A stretch of DNA of 64,000 bases from the NCBI RefSeq assembly GCF_003814915.1, contig NZ_RKQK01000005.1, positions 62,001 to 126,000 on the forward strand. The letters are read 5' to 3'. The DNA is from Pacificibacter maritimus (lineage in GTDB: Bacteria; Pseudomonadota; Alphaproteobacteria; Rhodobacterales; Rhodobacteraceae). This document shows positions 1 to 8,281 of this stretch, piece by piece. Each line of letters begins with the position of its first letter. Positions within the stretch are counted from its first letter, which is position 1. The notes under the pieces are model-generated. The model was given only the letters and a program-made list of their open reading frames with translations, was not told the origin of the DNA and ran no database searches. Both the position numbers and the translations under genes were made by a program.

Positions 1-122
1 ACGTTACTGTTGAGAACGGCTTGAACATGTGGTGTGTGTCAGACAATTTGCGCAAAGGCGCCGCATTGAACGCAGTTCAGATTGCAGAACTTCTAGGCCG
101 TCGCGTCTTGAAGAAGGGCTAA
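1..122 (+). CDS. asd: Aspartate-semialdehyde dehydrogenase, 3' end only
   Basis: The last 39 codons of a gene that enters from the left edge, read in the frame starting at base 3 and ending at TAA 120-122. The visible tail contains [20 protein letters not shown], the characteristic C-terminal end of bacterial aspartate-beta-semialdehyde dehydrogenase, which reduces aspartyl phosphate to the semialdehyde on the way to lysine, methionine and threonine. The catalytic Cys and NADP-binding part lie outside the window. An intrinsic terminator follows after about 30 bases. dapA, a later step of the lysine branch, is also in this window at 29.95 kb but is not linked. Confidence 0.88.
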   Translation, partial: VTVENGLNMWCVSDNLRKGAALNAVQIAELLGRRVLKKG

Positions 123-152
123 ATGATTTAGCGAAATAGCTTTCCACAGCTA

Positions 153-180
153 AAAGGGGGCGCTTTTGGGCGCCCTTTTT
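153..180 (+). terminator. Intrinsic terminator after asd
   Basis: A hairpin with arms GGGCGC (158-163) and GCGCCC (170-175), extended outward by G-T and A-T pairs and followed by a run of T to 180. It lies about 30 bases downstream of the asd stop and closes that transcript. Confidence 0.85.
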
Positions 181-386
181 CTTTGCCTGTGTCGGCGCTA
201 CTTTTGTTTTTGTTGACTTAACGTCATGAGAGCGTGGCGGGCAAAATTGAAAGCAAAGAAAATCATAAGCTTCTGATTTATAACGGTACTACCTATGAAT
301 TTTAGTGTATTTCGCGTTAACCGAGATGTCTGTAAAGGCGTGCGGCAAAAATAAGGCGGTGGTATGTTCTACAGGTGAATGAATCG

Positions 387-602
387 ATGAGAACTGGGGA
401 GCATATGTTTAGAGTAAAGCTGAACCTTTGGACCGATACGCATGATCGAAACGAGTCCAGTGACGTCGACAAGGCGCTGTTAGGCGACTGGCATGAAGAA
501 CAGCAGCGCGTTGATGCATGTGTGACACGCGAGGAAGTATACGCGATATTCCGAGATAAATTTAAAGCCAGTCAGCAGGAAAAACCAAAGACTGTTGCAT
601 AA
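387..602 (+). CDS. Small hypothetical protein, 71 aa
   Basis: A short acidic/basic mixed protein with no family I recognise; no signal peptide or membrane segment. Three in-frame starts compete: GTG 375, ATG 387 and ATG 405. I chose 387 because AGGTGA at 373-378 sits 8 bases upstream; ATG 405 has GGGGAG at 396-401 but only 3 bases away. The C-terminal half (EEVYAIFRDKFKAS) looks like an amphipathic helix. It stands alone between the asd terminator and the DUF4139 gene on the same strand. Codon use resembles neighbouring genes, which supports its being real. Confidence 0.6.
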   Translation: MRTGEHMFRVKLNLWTDTHDRNESSDVDKALLGDWHEEQQRVDACVTREEVYAIFRDKFKASQQEKPKTVA

Positions 603-716
603 GGCAACTGTACGATCTTGTAGGCGGCGAACCGCCCTTTTCGATGTGGGGTAATCGTCGTCTCTTGTAGTTTTTGAACCATCATGAACACTTTCTCCAA
701 AGAGTCGGAGGAAGAC

Positions 717-2363
717 ATGACCCGCATACCCCTTTCAACAGTTTTTACATTTCTCGCCGCGACTGCCCTTGTGCCAACTGCATCATGGTCAGCTCAGTTT
801 GAAGCAACAAGCGTTGTTTCTGCTGTCACGCTCTATCCAAACGGGGCGCAAATTACGCGCGATGCTCGCATCACGTTGCCCGCAGGCCAGCATCAAGTTA
901 CATTTTTTGATATTCCTGTTGAGCATGAAAATGCAAGGTTGCAAGGGCTGCAAACACAAGTTGCCAAGGCACAACTAGGCCCTGTTCAGGTCGTAAATGT
1001 TGCAACATCACAAGATGAAATGGTGGTGTCTGAGGCCGCTCAATCCGCATATGACAGGGTCGAATCCCTTAAGGCAGAACTCCAGCGGGAGCGCCGCAAT
1101 ATTGCTGCTGTAAAGCTTGAGGTTGATGCGGCGGAAGACTCGCTGAACTACATTTCATCATTGAAGAGCCCTGAAGGTGCGACACCTGATGAGATCGCAT
1201 CGTTGGCGCAGACAATTCGTGCAGAATCCTTGCAAGCGCGTTTGACCATGGAAGATGCCAAAGCGCGCACGCAGACGGCTGAAGAGGATCTTGAAGCTCT
1301 AGAGTTGGACTTGGCTGATGCCCAAGCGGAACTGTCAAAACATACTTCTGTATCACCATATCGCGCGCAGGTGACGTTGAATGTGAGCCTTCAGGAAGAG
1401 GCTGAAGTGGATGTTACGTTTGTCTACAATAGCGCTGCTGCATTTTGGCAACCGAGTTATAAGGCATCGGTTGATACCGTTGACCAAAGTCTGACCCTGC
1501 AACGATCGATTGAAGCGGGGCAATCAACAGGTGAGCCATGGACGGATGTGGCACTACGTTTCGCCACCGAAAAGCCATCACAGCGCACAGCGCCCAGTAT
1601 TGTGCCAGAATACTTGCGCCGTGTTGGTGAAATCCCAGTACAAGGAAATATGCGCGCGGTTGCGCTGGACGGTGTGTCAAAGATGGCGATGACGGAAGCG
1701 CCGATGGCATCTGTGGCGACAGAGGTTGCGCAGGCGCAGTCCTACGGGGTGAGCTTGAGCTTTGATTACGCCCAGCCCGCCACGCTTTACTCCACTCGGA
1801 TGGGAACGACTGAGTTTGCGCTTGATCCTGTATCCCTCACACCTGACCTGATCGTGAGGGCTGTTCCTTTGTATGAGGATACGGGGTACTTGATCGCCAA
1901 AACGCAGAACGATACCGATGGGCTGTTTTTGCCTGGTGATATGCAATTGTTTCGTGATGGCGCTTTGATTGGTCAGGGGTACCTTGATGTACAACCGGTT
2001 GGTTCCGAGTTCGAGATCGCTTTTGGAGCTATAGATGGCATCCAAGTGAAGCGTACTGTTTTGGATCGTAACGAAGGGGATCGTGGCTTTATCGCGAAGT
2101 CGAACCAAAGCAGTTCTGAGGTGCGATTGGATATCGAAAATATGACATCTCGTGCGTGGCCCATTGAAGTGATCGATCGTATTTCAGTTTCTGAGCAAGA
2201 CGATTTGACGGTCGATTGGAAAGCCGATCCGATGCCGAGCACGCAGAATTATGAAGATCGTCGTGGCGTGTTAAGTTGGCAATTTGATCTTGAAGGCGGT
2301 GAGGCAGAAAGCATTTCTATCACTGAAAACCTAAAATGGCCTGAGGGTCAGATCCTACGCTAA
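717..2363 (+). CDS. DUF4139 domain-containing (MuiA-like) secreted protein
   Basis: A 548-residue predicted periplasmic protein. Residues 1-26 form a signal peptide ending near SWSA. An N-terminal beta domain with the TLYPNGAQITRDA stretch matches the DUF4140 type, residues about 105-215 are a long Glu/Ala/Arg-rich coiled coil, and the C-terminal part (FWQPSYKASVD, then the conserved end with TENLKWPEG) matches DUF4139. The family includes the so-called mucoidy inhibitor A proteins; its biochemical role is unknown. The ATG at 717 has GGAGGA at 707-712; an in-frame ATG at 684 would add 11 polar residues in front of the signal peptide and is less likely. No partner gene is adjacent. Confidence 0.85.
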   Translation: MTRIPLSTVFTFLAATALVPTASWSAQFEATSVVSAVTLYPNGAQITRDARITLPAGQHQVTFFDIPVEHENARLQGLQTQVAKAQLGPVQVVNVATSQDEMVVSEAAQSAYDRVESLKAELQRERRNIAAVKLEVDAAEDSLNYISSLKSPEGATPDEIASLAQTIRAESLQARLTMEDAKARTQTAEEDLEALELDLADAQAELSKHTSVSPYRAQVTLNVSLQEEAEVDVTFVYNSAAAFWQPSYKASVDTVDQSLTLQRSIEAGQSTGEPWTDVALRFATEKPSQRTAPSIVPEYLRRVGEIPVQGNMRAVALDGVSKMAMTEAPMASVATEVAQAQSYGVSLSFDYAQPATLYSTRMGTTEFALDPVSLTPDLIVRAVPLYEDTGYLIAKTQNDTDGLFLPGDMQLFRDGALIGQGYLDVQPVGSEFEIAFGAIDGIQVKRTVLDRNEGDRGFIAKSNQSSSEVRLDIENMTSRAWPIEVIDRISVSEQDDLTVDWKADPMPSTQNYEDRRGVLSWQFDLEGGEAESISITENLKWPEGQILR

Positions 2364-2714
2364 GCATATTTGGCCCAACTATAGGCAAAACGAATTGGCG
2401 GTGTTCTTTGCTAGATCATCGCTGATTCGCTGCATTTTGACTGCGTGTGTCGCGGGGCATTCTTATGCCATATTTTTGCCGCCAATAGGTCAAGGCCGTT
2501 AAGCAATTTTAACGATGAATTGGGGCATGTGCCAAATTTTAACTTTCTAGTTCTTTTCTTTTAAATTCTTGATTTTGAACAATATATTCAGTGGTATCTC
2601 ATCCGATTTCATGATGTAAATCAAATTCGATTGATCAGGCTATACGCGTTTTCTGACGGTTATGGTCCCATGTGTTCACGGGCTCTGGGGGCTTGGAACA
2701 AAGAGGATGGAAAC
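2364..2714. other. Intergenic region, 351 bases, no gene seen
   Basis: AT-rich gap between the DUF4139 gene and two small unknown genes. Two TTAAC half-sites of the CtrA type occur: one near 2499-2513 where TTAA and TTAAC are separated by 6 rather than the canonical 7 bases, and one near 2538. I see no hairpin with a T-run, no tRNA and no convincing promoter, although the second half of the gap presumably holds the promoter for the gene at 2715. Confidence 0.5.
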
Positions 2715-2942
2715 ATGATCAACGTCATTTCTTACAATGCGACAGCCATCACGCCTCATGCCACCAAACATGCTGCGTGCATCCACGAGTGGGCAGAAAG
2801 TGCGCATAAAATCTCGACTGGCCCTGCAAACCACAACCTTACCCGTCAAGCGCGCGAGGGCAATGTGATCCCGCTAGGCGGTCACTATGTACCAGATGAT
2901 TATCGTCCAGACTTGGGTGCGCGATTGGCTTTGGTTTCTTAA
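2715..2942 (+). CDS. Small hypothetical protein, 75 aa
   Basis: A 75-residue protein that I do not recognise. It contains a central polar segment and a C-terminal part (VIPLGGHYVPDDYRPD) with no obvious domain; no signal peptide or membrane helix is visible. ATG 2715 is preceded by GAGGATGGAAAC, so it has a plausible ribosome site; a TTG at 2631 in the same frame would add 28 residues and lacks one. It is followed after 49 bases by a second small unknown gene on the same strand, so the two may form one transcript. Existence is likely but not certain. Confidence 0.5.
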   Translation: MINVISYNATAITPHATKHAACIHEWAESAHKISTGPANHNLTRQAREGNVIPLGGHYVPDDYRPDLGARLALVS

Positions 2943-2991
2943 GCCGCACGATCTGCCTGAGCATAATAAAGAATAAGATGAGGATGCGAAA

Positions 2992-3294
2992 ATGAATGAC
3001 TTTATCGCCAAAGCGCGCCAAAACCGCCTTCGGGCTTTAAGTTCGCACACCAATGGATCTGATATGTTTTTTCCAGACAGTGCGACAAACAGCGCCTCAC
3101 GATCTTCGCAGCGCATTGATGCTCGCATGACCAAGCCTATGTTTGTTCGGTCTCAAACTTCACACACCGGCGCGGGTGCTGATGTGCCCCGAGCCGATGC
3201 AGGGGCACATCATGGTGATCATTTGGCGTGTAATGATACGTTCATTTTGACCGAAGAACATGCGATTTCAAACGTCTTGCGCATGGTGGCCTAG
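2992..3294 (+). CDS. Small hypothetical protein, 100 aa
   Basis: A 100-residue polar protein, rich in Ser, Arg, Ala and His, without a recognisable domain or membrane segment. ATG 2992 follows AGGA at about 2981-2984 with 7 bases between. It sits 49 bases after another small unknown gene and converges on the carbonic anhydrase gene, whose stop is only 16 bases away. The low-complexity middle suggests partial disorder. A long overlapping reading frame on the other strand exists, so a coding test is needed; I regard this strand as the better candidate because of the ribosome site. Confidence 0.45.
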   Translation: MNDFIAKARQNRLRALSSHTNGSDMFFPDSATNSASRSSQRIDARMTKPMFVRSQTSHTGAGADVPRADAGAHHGDHLACNDTFILTEEHAISNVLRMVA

Positions 3295-3309
3295 CGTCTA
3301 AATGTCGAC

Positions 3310-3957
3310 CTAGATCGCGACAAAGCTACGGGATTCTGCTTCATACTGTTGCAAAGAACCGTCACCGATATCGTTCCACAATCCGTGCAAAGACAAGCGG
3401 CCGCTTTCTACAGCTTCTTGCACGAAGGGGAAGGTCATCAGGTTTTCCAGTGAAACAAGCACGGCTTCTTTTTCCAAAGCGCGCGTGCGGTCTTCTTCTG
3501 GTAGCGACGACACGCGATCATAGCCTGGACGCATGATGTCCATCCAGCGCCCAACAAAGGATGACTTGTCTTCCAGTTCAGGTGCAAGGCCTGCGCACAT
3601 ATCGTGACAGCCTTTGATACCGCCACAATTCGAATGGCCCAAGACGACAACATGTGCGACTTTTAGGGCTGTGACTGCATATTCAATTGCAGCAGAGGTC
3701 CCGTGGTGATCGCCGTCTTGCGTAAAGGGTGGCACAAGGTTTGCTATGTTGCGGTGAATAAAAAACTCACCTTCGTCAGCGCCAAAAATAGATGTCACAT
3801 GAACGCGGGAATCACAGCAAGAAATAATCATTGCACGAGGGCGCTGGCCTTCATCAGCAAGCCTGCGATACCAAGCCTTGTTTTCTGTGTACGTGGTTGC
3901 TTTCCATCCATGGTAGCGCTGAACCATATAGGTCGGAAGATTTTTTACATATTGCAT
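3310..3957 (-). CDS. Beta-class carbonic anhydrase
   Basis: Interconverts CO2 and bicarbonate in the cytoplasm. The 215-residue protein has the complete beta-class zinc site: Cys47, with Asp49 and Arg51 as the catalytic dyad in CCDSR, and His108 and Cys111 in HSNCGG. The length is normal for the family. The start at 3957 gives the usual short N-terminal helix; an AGGAG lies 11 bases upstream, which is rather far, but no in-frame alternative exists nearby. The gene is transcribed leftward and stands alone, divergent from the small helical protein at 4121. Confidence 0.95.
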   Translation of the reverse strand: MQYVKNLPTYMVQRYHGWKATTYTENKAWYRRLADEGQRPRAMIISCCDSRVHVTSIFGADEGEFFIHRNIANLVPPFTQDGDHHGTSAAIEYAVTALKVAHVVVLGHSNCGGIKGCHDMCAGLAPELEDKSSFVGRWMDIMRPGYDRVSSLPEEDRTRALEKEAVLVSLENLMTFPFVQEAVESGRLSLHGLWNDIGDGSLQQYEAESRSFVAI

Positions 3958-4120
3958 CTGTGCGTCTGCTCCTGAATTCGGCGATTGGTCGCGACAATCT
4001 AAGGCGATTTTGAACGAAATTCGAGGGAAAAACCTCTAGGATTAAACCTTTTCTTGAACCTCTGTTGTCATTGTAAATGCAGTAGCGCGTGGGGGCGTGC
4101 ATTAATTTTGGGGTGCGACG

Positions 4121-4498
4121 ATGATGGTAAAAAAACTTCGGCCTGAGGGGGCCGTCCGAGTTGACAAAGAGCGCTTGGAACAACTGTATGCACAGCTCGG
4201 GACATCGGGTGCAGACGGTGTTGTGTCGCGCGCAATGGAAGAACTGGCGGTGCGCTTGGCGAAAGTTGAGAGCAGTTACCGAAAAGGGCAATTTCAAGAA
4301 TTGCAACGTTCGGCGCGATCAATGATCGCGATTTCAGAACAGATCGGCATGGAAACCTTTGCCAGCGTTGCGTCTGATGTACATGAACTTGCGTGCCTAG
4401 ATGACAGCACGGCTTTAGCGGCCACTGTAGAGCGCCTTCTACGCATAGGTGAAAATTCACTTTTGGCTGTTTGGGACATGCAAGGGTCATCCATATAG
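4121..4498 (+). CDS. Small helical protein of unknown function, 125 aa
   Basis: A mostly alpha-helical soluble protein with stretches such as AMEELAVRLAKVESSY and LQRSARSMIAISEQIGM. The spacing of helices recalls histidine-phosphotransfer-type four-helix bundles, but the expected phosphoacceptor His motif is not present, so I do not assign that function. The start has GGGGTG just upstream; a second ATG follows at 4124. The aminopeptidase gene lies about 100 bases downstream on the same strand. Looks like a conserved Rhodobacteraceae protein by context only. Confidence 0.65.
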   Translation: MMVKKLRPEGAVRVDKERLEQLYAQLGTSGADGVVSRAMEELAVRLAKVESSYRKGQFQELQRSARSMIAISEQIGMETFASVASDVHELACLDDSTALAATVERLLRIGENSLLAVWDMQGSSI

Positions 4499-4600
4499 CG
4501 GCGTTGACTGTGCAGGATTTGGCTTGTTGGGTGGTGAACCAGCTTGCAGGTGACGTTGGATAAGTTAGGCTATATGAAATCTTTCATAAGGGCTTATCCA

Positions 4601-5986
4601 ATGCCACATTTCTTTGCCGACCACTCAGCGCCTTCCATACCTTTGCATCTTTTGATGCAGGGTGAACTCGATGCGTTCTTGAAAACCCAAGACACCAAAA
4701 CTGTCGAATGGATTGCGGCGCAGGGTTTTACGGGCGGTGCGGGGCAAATCTGTACTGTACCTCTAGCTGGTGGAGGCTTTTTCGTGATCGCGGGCCTGGG
4801 GGGGGAGGTCGATTTAAAGCGGACACGATTCGGTCTGGCGCAAATCCGCAGTAAGTTGCCTGAAGCCATTTTCCACCTCGAAACCTCTCTCATAGGGGCC
4901 GCGCTGGAACAGCAAGTACTCGGTTGGCTTTTCGCGGGTTATGCTTTCGATCGCTATGCGGATCAACCTACTGCAAAGGCACAGTTGATTGCGCCCGAAG
5001 GCATTGATCAAGCCCGTTTAGAGGTCTTAGCTGTCGGTGAGTTTTTGACACGCGATTTGATCAATACCCCTGCTTCAGACATGGGGCCAGATGAATTGGC
5101 GCAGGCCGCTCAAGAGCTTGCAAGTAAACATGGTGCCAGTTGTGACATCATTCTTGACCAAGATTTGTTGGATCAAAATTTCCCAATGATTCACACTGTC
5201 GGGCGCGCCTCAATTCATGCACCTCGACTGATTGATATGCGCTGGGGCGCATCAGGTCCAAAGTTGACATTGGTTGGCAAAGGCGTGTGTTTCGACACAG
5301 GGGGCCTAAACCTAAAGCCTGGTGCCTCAATGGGCTTGATGAAAAAAGATATGGGCGGGGCTGCGACTGTTCTTGGATTGGCGCATATGATTATGGCACT
5401 TGGTCTCAACGTGCAATTGCGCGTCCTCATTCCTGCTGTTGAAAACTCTGTATCCGCAAATGCATTCCGTCCGCAGGATATTCTAACCTCACGCAAAGGG
5501 CTTACCGTAGAGATCAACAATACCGATGCTGAAGGGCGATTGGTATTGGCTGATGCTTTGGCTTTGGCAGATGAAGAAAAACCAGATTTGATCATTTCAA
5601 TGGCGACCTTAACAGGCGCTGCGCGTGTAGCGCTTGGTCCTGATTTGTCGCCATTTTATGCAACGGATCAATGTGATGCGCTTGCCTTGAATGGTGTCGC
5701 ACAGGATGCAAGCGATCCCGTTTGGCAGATGCCGTTTTGGGATCCGTATGAGAAGATGATTGAACCTGGTATCGCCCATCTGGATAATGCTCCGTCTGGC
5801 GGTATGGCGGGCTCTATAACAGCGGCTTTGTTTTTGCGTCGATTCGTCACAAACACGCCGCGCTATATGCATTTCGATATTTATGGCTGGTGCCCCTCTG
5901 CTTTGCCTGGTCGCACAAAGGGCGGCGTGGGCATGGGGGCGCGCGCTGTTTTGGCAGCTCTACCTGAATTATTAAAGAATGACTGA
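4601..5986 (+). CDS. M17 family leucyl aminopeptidase
   Basis: A cytoplasmic two-metal exopeptidase that removes N-terminal residues from peptides. In the 461-residue reading from ATG 4601 the metal and catalytic residues are all present: Lys227 and Asp232 in VGKGVCFDTGG, Asp250 in MKKDMGGAA, and the signature NTDAEGRL at 307-314. The C-terminal catalytic domain is full length; the N-terminal domain is the short type. Alternative starts at ATG 4574 and TTG 4544 are in frame; I chose 4601 because AAGGG lies about 8 bases upstream. The stop overlaps the NlpC/P60 start by 8 bases, so the two peptidases are cotranslated. Confidence 0.9.
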   Translation: MPHFFADHSAPSIPLHLLMQGELDAFLKTQDTKTVEWIAAQGFTGGAGQICTVPLAGGGFFVIAGLGGEVDLKRTRFGLAQIRSKLPEAIFHLETSLIGAALEQQVLGWLFAGYAFDRYADQPTAKAQLIAPEGIDQARLEVLAVGEFLTRDLINTPASDMGPDELAQAAQELASKHGASCDIILDQDLLDQNFPMIHTVGRASIHAPRLIDMRWGASGPKLTLVGKGVCFDTGGLNLKPGASMGLMKKDMGGAATVLGLAHMIMALGLNVQLRVLIPAVENSVSANAFRPQDILTSRKGLTVEINNTDAEGRLVLADALALADEEKPDLIISMATLTGAARVALGPDLSPFYATDQCDALALNGVAQDASDPVWQMPFWDPYEKMIEPGIAHLDNAPSGGMAGSITAALFLRRFVTNTPRYMHFDIYGWCPSALPGRTKGGVGMGARAVLAALPELLKND

Positions 5987-6791
5987 TCGCCGACATTTAC
6001 CAGTTAATGAACGGGTCGCCTTGCGAGGATATGCAAGTGCTGGACAAGCTGAAGTCACACCAGCACCAATGTCCGTGTCCAAGTCAGTTACCGATTTGCG
6101 TGCGGAGCCTGCTGGCTCGCGCGACCGTCAGTTATTAATGGGCGCGCAGTTCGATGTACTTGAGTATCATCAAGGGTGGGCCTTTGGTGTTGCTGTGCGT
6201 GACGGTTATGTCGGGTATGTAGCACAGGGTGACTTAGGGTTTCCGTTTGAGGCCACGCACCTCATATCAGCGCGTGCAACTCATGCGTATCCGCGTGCCG
6301 ATTTTAAGTCAGAAGCGGCTCATACTTTGTCTTTTGGGGCGCGCATTTGTGTCACTGATGAACGTCATAAATTTGTCGAAACTGATACGGGTCACTTTAT
6401 CCCTAAAGCACATATCCGATTGATCGATAGACCATTCACCGACCCTGTGACGGTGGCGCAATTACACTTTGGCACGCCATATCTTTGGGGAGGTAATTCA
6501 AGTTTCGGGATTGATTGTTCGGGCTTGGTGCAAGCGGGCTTGCTCGCGTGTGGGGTCGCGTGCCCTGGAGATAGCGATCAACAAGTATCGCTGGGGCAGA
6601 GGGCCGTAGGAGGATATCAGCGTGGCGATCTGATGTTTTGGGAAGGTCATGTGGCGATTTGTGTTGATGGCGAAACATTGCTTCACGCCAATGCGCATCA
6701 CATGGCAGTTGCATATGAACCCATCGCCAAAGCCATTGCACGCATCGAAGCTCAGGGAGATGGTGTTGTTACTGCGCACCGTCGGCTTTGA
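5979..6791 (+). CDS. NlpC/P60 family C40 peptidase with SH3-like domains
   Basis: A 270-residue cysteine peptidase expected to cut the gamma-D-glutamyl-diaminopimelate bond of murein peptides. Residues about 30-150 form bacterial SH3-like repeats, and residues 153-270 the NlpC/P60 domain with Cys180 in DCSGL, His224 in GHVAI and His236 in LHANAHH. No signal peptide is visible, which together with the upstream aminopeptidase suggests turnover of imported muropeptides in the cytoplasm rather than wall hydrolysis. It starts inside the last codons of the aminopeptidase gene (8-base overlap), so the pair is an operon. Confidence 0.92.
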   Translation: MTDRRHLPVNERVALRGYASAGQAEVTPAPMSVSKSVTDLRAEPAGSRDRQLLMGAQFDVLEYHQGWAFGVAVRDGYVGYVAQGDLGFPFEATHLISARATHAYPRADFKSEAAHTLSFGARICVTDERHKFVETDTGHFIPKAHIRLIDRPFTDPVTVAQLHFGTPYLWGGNSSFGIDCSGLVQAGLLACGVACPGDSDQQVSLGQRAVGGYQRGDLMFWEGHVAICVDGETLLHANAHHMAVAYEPIAKAIARIEAQGDGVVTAHRRL

Positions 6792-6813
6792 CACTTTGAG
6801 TAGAGCTCAGTCT

Positions 6814-7155
6814 TTAATCGACAGCGCGGATCAAAAGTCGATCAAATACATGCAGAACTTTCGTTAAGTCATGCCCGCGTTTTAGAATCTGACCATCCAT
6901 CCCAATGACACAGTACATGCCTTGGCGCCCTCTCAGTTTGGGGCGCTTTTCTATGCGATACATCGGGGTCTCGGCTGTTTTGCGAAAAATAGCGAAGACG
7001 GCCACGTCCTTTAAAAAAGACATGCCATAGTCACGCCATTCTCCCGCTGCGACCATTTTGCCGTATAGGCCCAGAATCACGCCAAGCTCGTGGCGGTCAA
7101 AGGCCACTTTGTCGTACGCATTTGGTCGACTTGGAAAGGGTGTCGGTGATGTCAT
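6814..7155 (-). CDS. DUF2794 domain-containing protein
   Basis: A 113-residue protein matching DUF2794 over its whole length, with the conserved core FDRHELGVILGLYGKMV and the arginine-rich KRPKLRGRQGMY segment. The family is widespread in alphaproteobacteria and has no known function. No membrane segment or signal peptide. It converges on the NlpC/P60 gene (22-base gap) and is divergent from the non-coding transcript proposed at about 7193-7430. Confidence 0.88.
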   Translation of the reverse strand: MTSPTPFPSRPNAYDKVAFDRHELGVILGLYGKMVAAGEWRDYGMSFLKDVAVFAIFRKTAETPMYRIEKRPKLRGRQGMYCVIGMDGQILKRGHDLTKVLHVFDRLLIRAVD

Positions 7156-7192
7156 TGTTCAAGAATGCGCATAAAAGTCATATAAATCAAGA

Positions 7193-7430
7193 AATTGACT
7201 GCTCTTTGTGGGTAAGTTTGCCCAGAACTGCCCAAAGATTGCCACAAAAAGATCCGCGGCTTTCCTTGTTCCTCCCCTCTTTTCGCCTGTTTTTCGGAGC
7301 AAAAGTAAACACAGAGCGAGGACGCTTACCCCGAGGTCGCGGTTTAACAGCCCCCACCCAGTTCGCGACTTCGGGGATCTCGCTCTAAGTTATTGTGAAG
7401 CCGAGGCAGGCAACCCTGCTTCGGCTTTTC
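7193..7430 (+). ncRNA. Candidate structured RNA with its own terminator
   Basis: The 487-base gap between DUF2794 and the cytochrome gene contains a strongly structured segment. A perfect 8-bp stem (7313-7320 with 7379-7386) encloses a 13-bp stem with one G-T pair (7329-7341 with 7364-7376) and a 22-base apical loop; it is followed by a 13-bp terminator hairpin (7398-7410 with 7415-7427) and T-rich tail. No plus-strand reading frame of substance precedes that terminator, so it must end a non-coding transcript. A candidate promoter is TTCAAG 7158-7163 and TATAAA 7181-7186, which would start the RNA near 7193. CGGCTT 7257-7262 can pair with AAGCCG 7399-7404, giving a closing stem, large bubble and long apical hairpin like 6S RNA, but I cannot confirm that family. 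Confidence 0.55.
7398..7430 (+). terminator. Intrinsic terminator of the candidate RNA
   Basis: Thirteen base pairs (one G-T) around a CAAC tetraloop, arms starting AAGCCGAGGCAGG and CCTGCTTCGGCTT, followed by TTTTC and another T-run. The opposite strand has no T-run after the hairpin, so the element acts rightward, where there is no coding gene upstream. Confidence 0.8.
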
Positions 7431-7642
7431 AATTTTAGGCGTTTCCTCAACTTCACGTCCATCGATGACCATTTTCTGCGCCTGGTTGATTAAGGCCAGT
7501 CAGGTTTGAAATCGCCCAGATCCTGCAAATGAAAATAATGTGAGTTTTGTTTCGAAGATTTGTGGTTAGATTAAATGGAAGGCTGGCAAATTTCAGCATC
7601 GCATTTAATTTGCCCGCGCACCGTGGGCGCAGGAGAGTAGTT

Positions 7643-8074
7643 ATGAAAAGTCTAATTTTAACTTCCGCCATGGTTGTCACTCTTGCGACTGCGGCTTTTG
7701 CGCATGACGGCGTTGAAAGCGAAACGGTTGCCAAGCGCATGGAAGGCATGTCAGAAATCAGCGGCGCACTGAAAACGCTGGGCAGTATGGCAAAGGGCGC
7801 TGTTGAATTTGATGCCGTGGCTGCACAAGCGGCCGTGAACGAAGTTGCAGAACAAGCTCAAGCCATTCCCGTTCTTTTTGAAGCTCAAGTAACGGATCCC
7901 AAAAGTGAAGCGAAGCCAGAAATTTGGACCAACTGGGACGAATTCGTTGCGACTGCAGCAGTTTTGCAAAGCGCAGCCGAATCCGCAGAGATAAGCGATG
8001 TCGCCTCAATAGGCGCGGCTATGGGCGCAATGAGCGGATCCTGTAAAGCCTGCCACTCCAAATTCCGTATGTAA
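7643..8074 (+). CDS. Cytochrome c' (class II cytochrome c)
   Basis: A 143-residue periplasmic haem protein. Residues 1-20 are a signal peptide ending ATAAFA. The rest is helical and ends with the haem-binding motif CKACH (Cys134, Cys137, His138) only five residues before the C-terminus, the hallmark of the cytochrome c' / c556 four-helix-bundle class, implicated in nitric oxide binding or electron transfer. ATG 7643 has AGGAGAG at 7631-7637; an in-frame upstream ATG at 7547 would bury the signal peptide and is rejected. The gene is alone on its transcript. Confidence 0.93.
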   Translation: MKSLILTSAMVVTLATAAFAHDGVESETVAKRMEGMSEISGALKTLGSMAKGAVEFDAVAAQAAVNEVAEQAQAIPVLFEAQVTDPKSEAKPEIWTNWDEFVATAAVLQSAAESAEISDVASIGAAMGAMSGSCKACHSKFRM

Positions 8075-8263
8075 GCGTCCAACCGCAACCAACTCGGACA
8101 ATGTGGATTGGCCTGATCCAATTTAGATTGGTTCGGGTCGGGCGTTGCTCCATCGTGATGCATTGATTTGGGCCAATGATCCGAAGGTCATTGTGCAAAC
8201 TGCTTGACTGATCTTGAGGATATGCGCTGAGCTTTCTATGGCAAGGGTTGCGACCGTTGACTT

Positions 8264-8278
8264 TGTTGCTTAGCAACA
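8264..8278. promoter_or_regulatory. Perfect palindrome in the mbfA promoter region
   Basis: TGTTGCT-T-AGCAACA, a perfect 7-bp inverted repeat with a single central base, just downstream of a TTGACT (8257-8262) that could be a -35 element and 3 bases before the Irr box. It may be a second operator or part of the core promoter. Confidence 0.5.
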
Positions 8279-8281
8279 TAA

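Noticed and set aside
7313-7386. tRNA-sized hairpin with an 8-bp terminal stem
   Set aside because: It has a matching acceptor-like stem but no D arm, anticodon arm or T-loop; it is a simple double stem.
7193-7430. tmRNA or SRP RNA, because smpB is in the window
   Set aside because: No tag-coding frame, no SRP domain IV loop and no tRNA-like part are visible; smpB is 23 kb away.
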